Shown here piece by piece: positions 28,443 to 30,460 of a DNA stretch of 30,460 nt. A model generated the notes under the pieces. The model did not search any database and was not told the DNA's origin. It saw nothing but the letters and a program-made list of their open reading frames with translations. The stretch lies in NCBI GenBank assembly GCA_004554085.1, contig SFNY01000053.1:1-30460 (forward strand). Direction: 5' to 3'. The position numbers and the translations under genes were made by a program. This DNA is from Clostridiales bacterium (GTDB lineage Bacteria > Bacillota > Clostridia > Christensenellales > Aristaeellaceae). How positions within the stretch are numbered: position 1 is the first letter of the stretch; each line of letters begins with the position of its first letter.

Positions 28443-30460
28443 ATGGATTTCAAGGCTTATTCCATGGAACTGGGCGGAAGAACGCTCACTCTGGAATTCG
28501 GCAAGTATGCCGAGCAGGCCAGCGGCGCAACCTTCGTTCGCTACGGCGACACCTGCGTGCTGGTCACCGCAACCGTCGCGGAAACCCCGCGTCCGGGCAT
28601 CGATTTCTTCCCGCTGAGCGTGGATTTTGAAGAAAAGCTCTACTCCGTGGGCCACATTCCGGGCTCCTGGAATCGCCGCGAGGGCCGTCCGGCGGAAAAG
28701 GCCATCCTGACCAGCCGCCTGATCGACCGCCCGCTGCGCCCCCTGTTCCCCAAGGGAATGCGCCACGACGTGTCCGTGGTCGCCACCGTCATGTCCGTCG
28801 AGCAGGACAACATCCCGGACATCCCCGCGATGATCGGCGCGTCCGCTGCACTGTCCATCTCCGAGATTCCGTGGGCGGGCCCCATCGGCGCGGTGAACAT
28901 CGGCTATGTGGACGGCGAGTACATCGTCAACCCCACCGTCGAGCAGCGCGAGGTCTCCCTGATGAACCTGACCGTGGCCGGCACCGCTGAGGCCGTGCTG
29001 ATGGTCGAGGCCGGCGCGAAGGAGGTCTCCGAGGAGGTCATGCTGGGCGCGATCCTGTTCGCCCACGAGGAGATCAAGAAGATCGTGGCCTTCATCGAGG
29101 GCATCAAGGCCGAGATCGGCAAGGAGAAGAAGGAATTCCCGCTGCAGCTGCCGGGCGAGGACGTCAAGGCTGCCGTGCGCGAGTACGCCTATGAAAAGGT
29201 GCAGTGGATGTTCGAGACCTTCGACCGTAGCGAGCGCAACGCCCGCGAGGCCCAGGTCAAGGCCGAGGTCGCCGAGCACTTCGCGGAGCAGTTTGCGGGC
29301 CGCGAGGTGGAGGTTGGCGACGCGCTGTACGCCATCCAGAAGGAAATCATGCGCCGCCACATCATCGACAACGGCGTGCGCCCCGACGGCCGCAAGCTCA
29401 CCGAGATTCGCCCCATCTGGTGCGAGGTGGGTGTGCTGCCCCGTCCCCACGGCTCCGGTGTGTTCACCCGCGGCCAGACTCAGGTCATGACCGTCGCCAC
29501 CCTGGCCCCCATGTCCGAGCAGCAGATCATCGACGGCATCGGCACCCAGGACCGCAAGCGCTACATGCACCACTACAACTTCCCGGGCTACTCCACCGGC
29601 GAAGCGAAGCCCGCCCGCAGCCCGGGACGCCGCGAGATCGGCCACGGTGCGCTGGCTGAGCGCGCGCTGGAGCCCATGATCCCCTCCGTCGAGGAGTTCC
29701 CCTACTGCCTGCGCCTGGTCTCCGAGGTCATGTCCTCCAACGGCTCCACCTCCCAGGCCTCCGTCTGCGGCTCCACGCTGGCACTGATGGACGCGGGCGT
29801 TCCGATCAAGCGCCCCGTGGCCGGCGTCGCCATGGGCCTGATCAAGGACGTTGAGAACACCGGCAAGGTCGCCGTGTTGACCGACATCCAGGGCCTCGAG
29901 GACTTCCTGGGCGACATGGACTTCAAGGTCGCCGGCACCACCAAGGGCATCACCGCCATCCAGATGGACATCAAGATCAAGGGCATCGACGAGGCCATCC
30001 TGCGCCAGGCGCTGGCCCAGGCCTACGACGGCCGCCTGTTCATCCTGGACAAGATGCTCCAGACCATCCCGGCCCCGCGCGCCGAGCTGAGCAAGCATGC
30101 GCCGAAGATCGTCACCTTCATGATCAACCCCGAGAAGATCGGCGAGGTCGTCGGCCCGCGCGGCAAGACCATCAACAAGATTATCGACGAGACCGGCGTG
30201 AAGATCGACATCGAGGACGACGGCAGCGTGTTCATCGCCACCGAGGACGCCGCAGCCGCACGCCGCGCGCGCCAGATCATCGAGGGCATCGCCAAGGATC
30301 CCGAGGTGGGCGACACCTTCCTGGGCAAGGTCGTGCGCATCATGTCCTTCGGCGCGTTCATCGAGTACGCTCCGGGCAAGGACGGCATGCTGCACATCTC
30401 CAAGATGGCCAACGAGCGCGTGGAGAAGGTCGAGGATGTGATGAACATCGGCGACGAGAT
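28443..30460 (+). CDS. pnp: Polyribonucleotide nucleotidyltransferase (PNPase), 3' end outside the window
   Basis: About 672 residues of PNPase are present; the usual length is about 700-720. PNPase is a trimeric phosphate-dependent 3'-5' exoribonuclease central to RNA decay. The first RNase PH-like domain (SMELGGRTLTLEFGKYAEQA, RLIDRPLRPLFPKG), the alpha-helical linker (about 240-310) and the second RNase PH domain (RPDGRKLTEIRPI, HHYNFPGYSTGEAKP, FPYCLRLVSEVMSSNGSTSQ) are intact. The KH domain follows (EVVGPRGKTINKII), and the window ends in the S1 domain (FLGKVVRIMSFGAFIEY). AAGGAGGG lies about 10 nt before the ATG. Confidence 0.97.
   Translation, partial: MDFKAYSMELGGRTLTLEFGKYAEQASGATFVRYGDTCVLVTATVAETPRPGIDFFPLSVDFEEKLYSVGHIPGSWNRREGRPAEKAILTSRLIDRPLRPLFPKGMRHDVSVVATVMSVEQDNIPDIPAMIGASAALSISEIPWAGPIGAVNIGYVDGEYIVNPTVEQREVSLMNLTVAGTAEAVLMVEAGAKEVSEEVMLGAILFAHEEIKKIVAFIEGIKAEIGKEKKEFPLQLPGEDVKAAVREYAYEKVQWMFETFDRSERNAREAQVKAEVAEHFAEQFAGREVEVGDALYAIQKEIMRRHIIDNGVRPDGRKLTEIRPIWCEVGVLPRPHGSGVFTRGQTQVMTVATLAPMSEQQIIDGIGTQDRKRYMHHYNFPGYSTGEAKPARSPGRREIGHGALAERALEPMIPSVEEFPYCLRLVSEVMSSNGSTSQASVCGSTLALMDAGVPIKRPVAGVAMGLIKDVENTGKVAVLTDIQGLEDFLGDMDFKVAGTTKGITAIQMDIKIKGIDEAILRQALAQAYDGRLFILDKMLQTIPAPRAELSKHAPKIVTFMINPEKIGEVVGPRGKTINKIIDETGVKIDIEDDGSVFIATEDAAAARRARQIIEGIAKDPEVGDTFLGKVVRIMSFGAFIEYAPGKDGMLHISKMANERVEKVEDVMNIGDE

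Noticed and set aside
28260..30395. A 711-codon open frame on the minus strand opposite pnp
   Set aside because: Same situation: the plus strand encodes PNPase with all motifs, and the antisense product is His/Asp/Gly-rich low complexity.

Overview
The window looks like chromosome from a GC-rich, low-oxygen Firmicute (class Clostridia; a gut lineage such as Christensenellales is my inference). The reasons are strong AGGAGG-type ribosome sites, TTGACA/TATAAT promoters, the Firmicutes order rimP-nusA-rnpM-ylxQ-infB-rbfA-nrnA-truB-ribF-rpsO-pnp, a NusA without C-terminal repeats, a short rubredoxin, larB, ywlG and a LytTR/GHKL signalling protein. No rRNA, tRNA, CRISPR array or transposase gene was seen.

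Layout. 1-316: an array of nested hairpins. 317-2270: an Lrp/AsnC regulator divergent from a MATE exporter, with back-to-back near-consensus promoters. 2395-3617: a minus-strand pair (rubredoxin plus a CxxC/CC metal-knuckle protein) and a secreted protein of unknown role. 3775-5657: two direct repeats, then one 581-residue ORF that joins a REC-LytTR response regulator to a membrane GHKL histidine kinase. 5805-9400: an undecaprenyl-phosphate sugar transferase facing a translationally coupled FGGY kinase/phosphohexomutase pair. 9544-12428: a PAP2 protein convergent with an antiporter-MgtC pair. 12678-13764: larB, then an AT-rich zinc-ribbon gene. 13894-18022: a minus-strand run of an alpha/beta hydrolase that lacks its nucleophile, a second hairpin array, a SpoU methyltransferase, ywlG and a frameshifted heparinase-like gene. 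18149-19695: tandem promoter-bearing repeats and murA. 19752-30460: the translation/RNA-maturation cluster, ending inside pnp.

How the genes work together. The right third is a housekeeping block for transcription elongation (NusA), ribosome maturation (RimP, RbfA), initiation (IF2), RNA modification (TruB) and RNA decay (NrnA, PNPase), with S15 next to PNPase as in many bacteria. Its leaders (before rimP, between infB and rbfA, before pnp) carry hairpins that could tune expression. The left two thirds are envelope, transport and redox genes in short transcription units.

The most unusual items are the regulator-kinase fusion, two hairpin arrays that share an identical 41-bp block and a second block with compensatory base changes, a second repeat family carrying TATAAT boxes, a RibF without its kinase domain, and decaying enzymes (heparinase-like, hydrolase).
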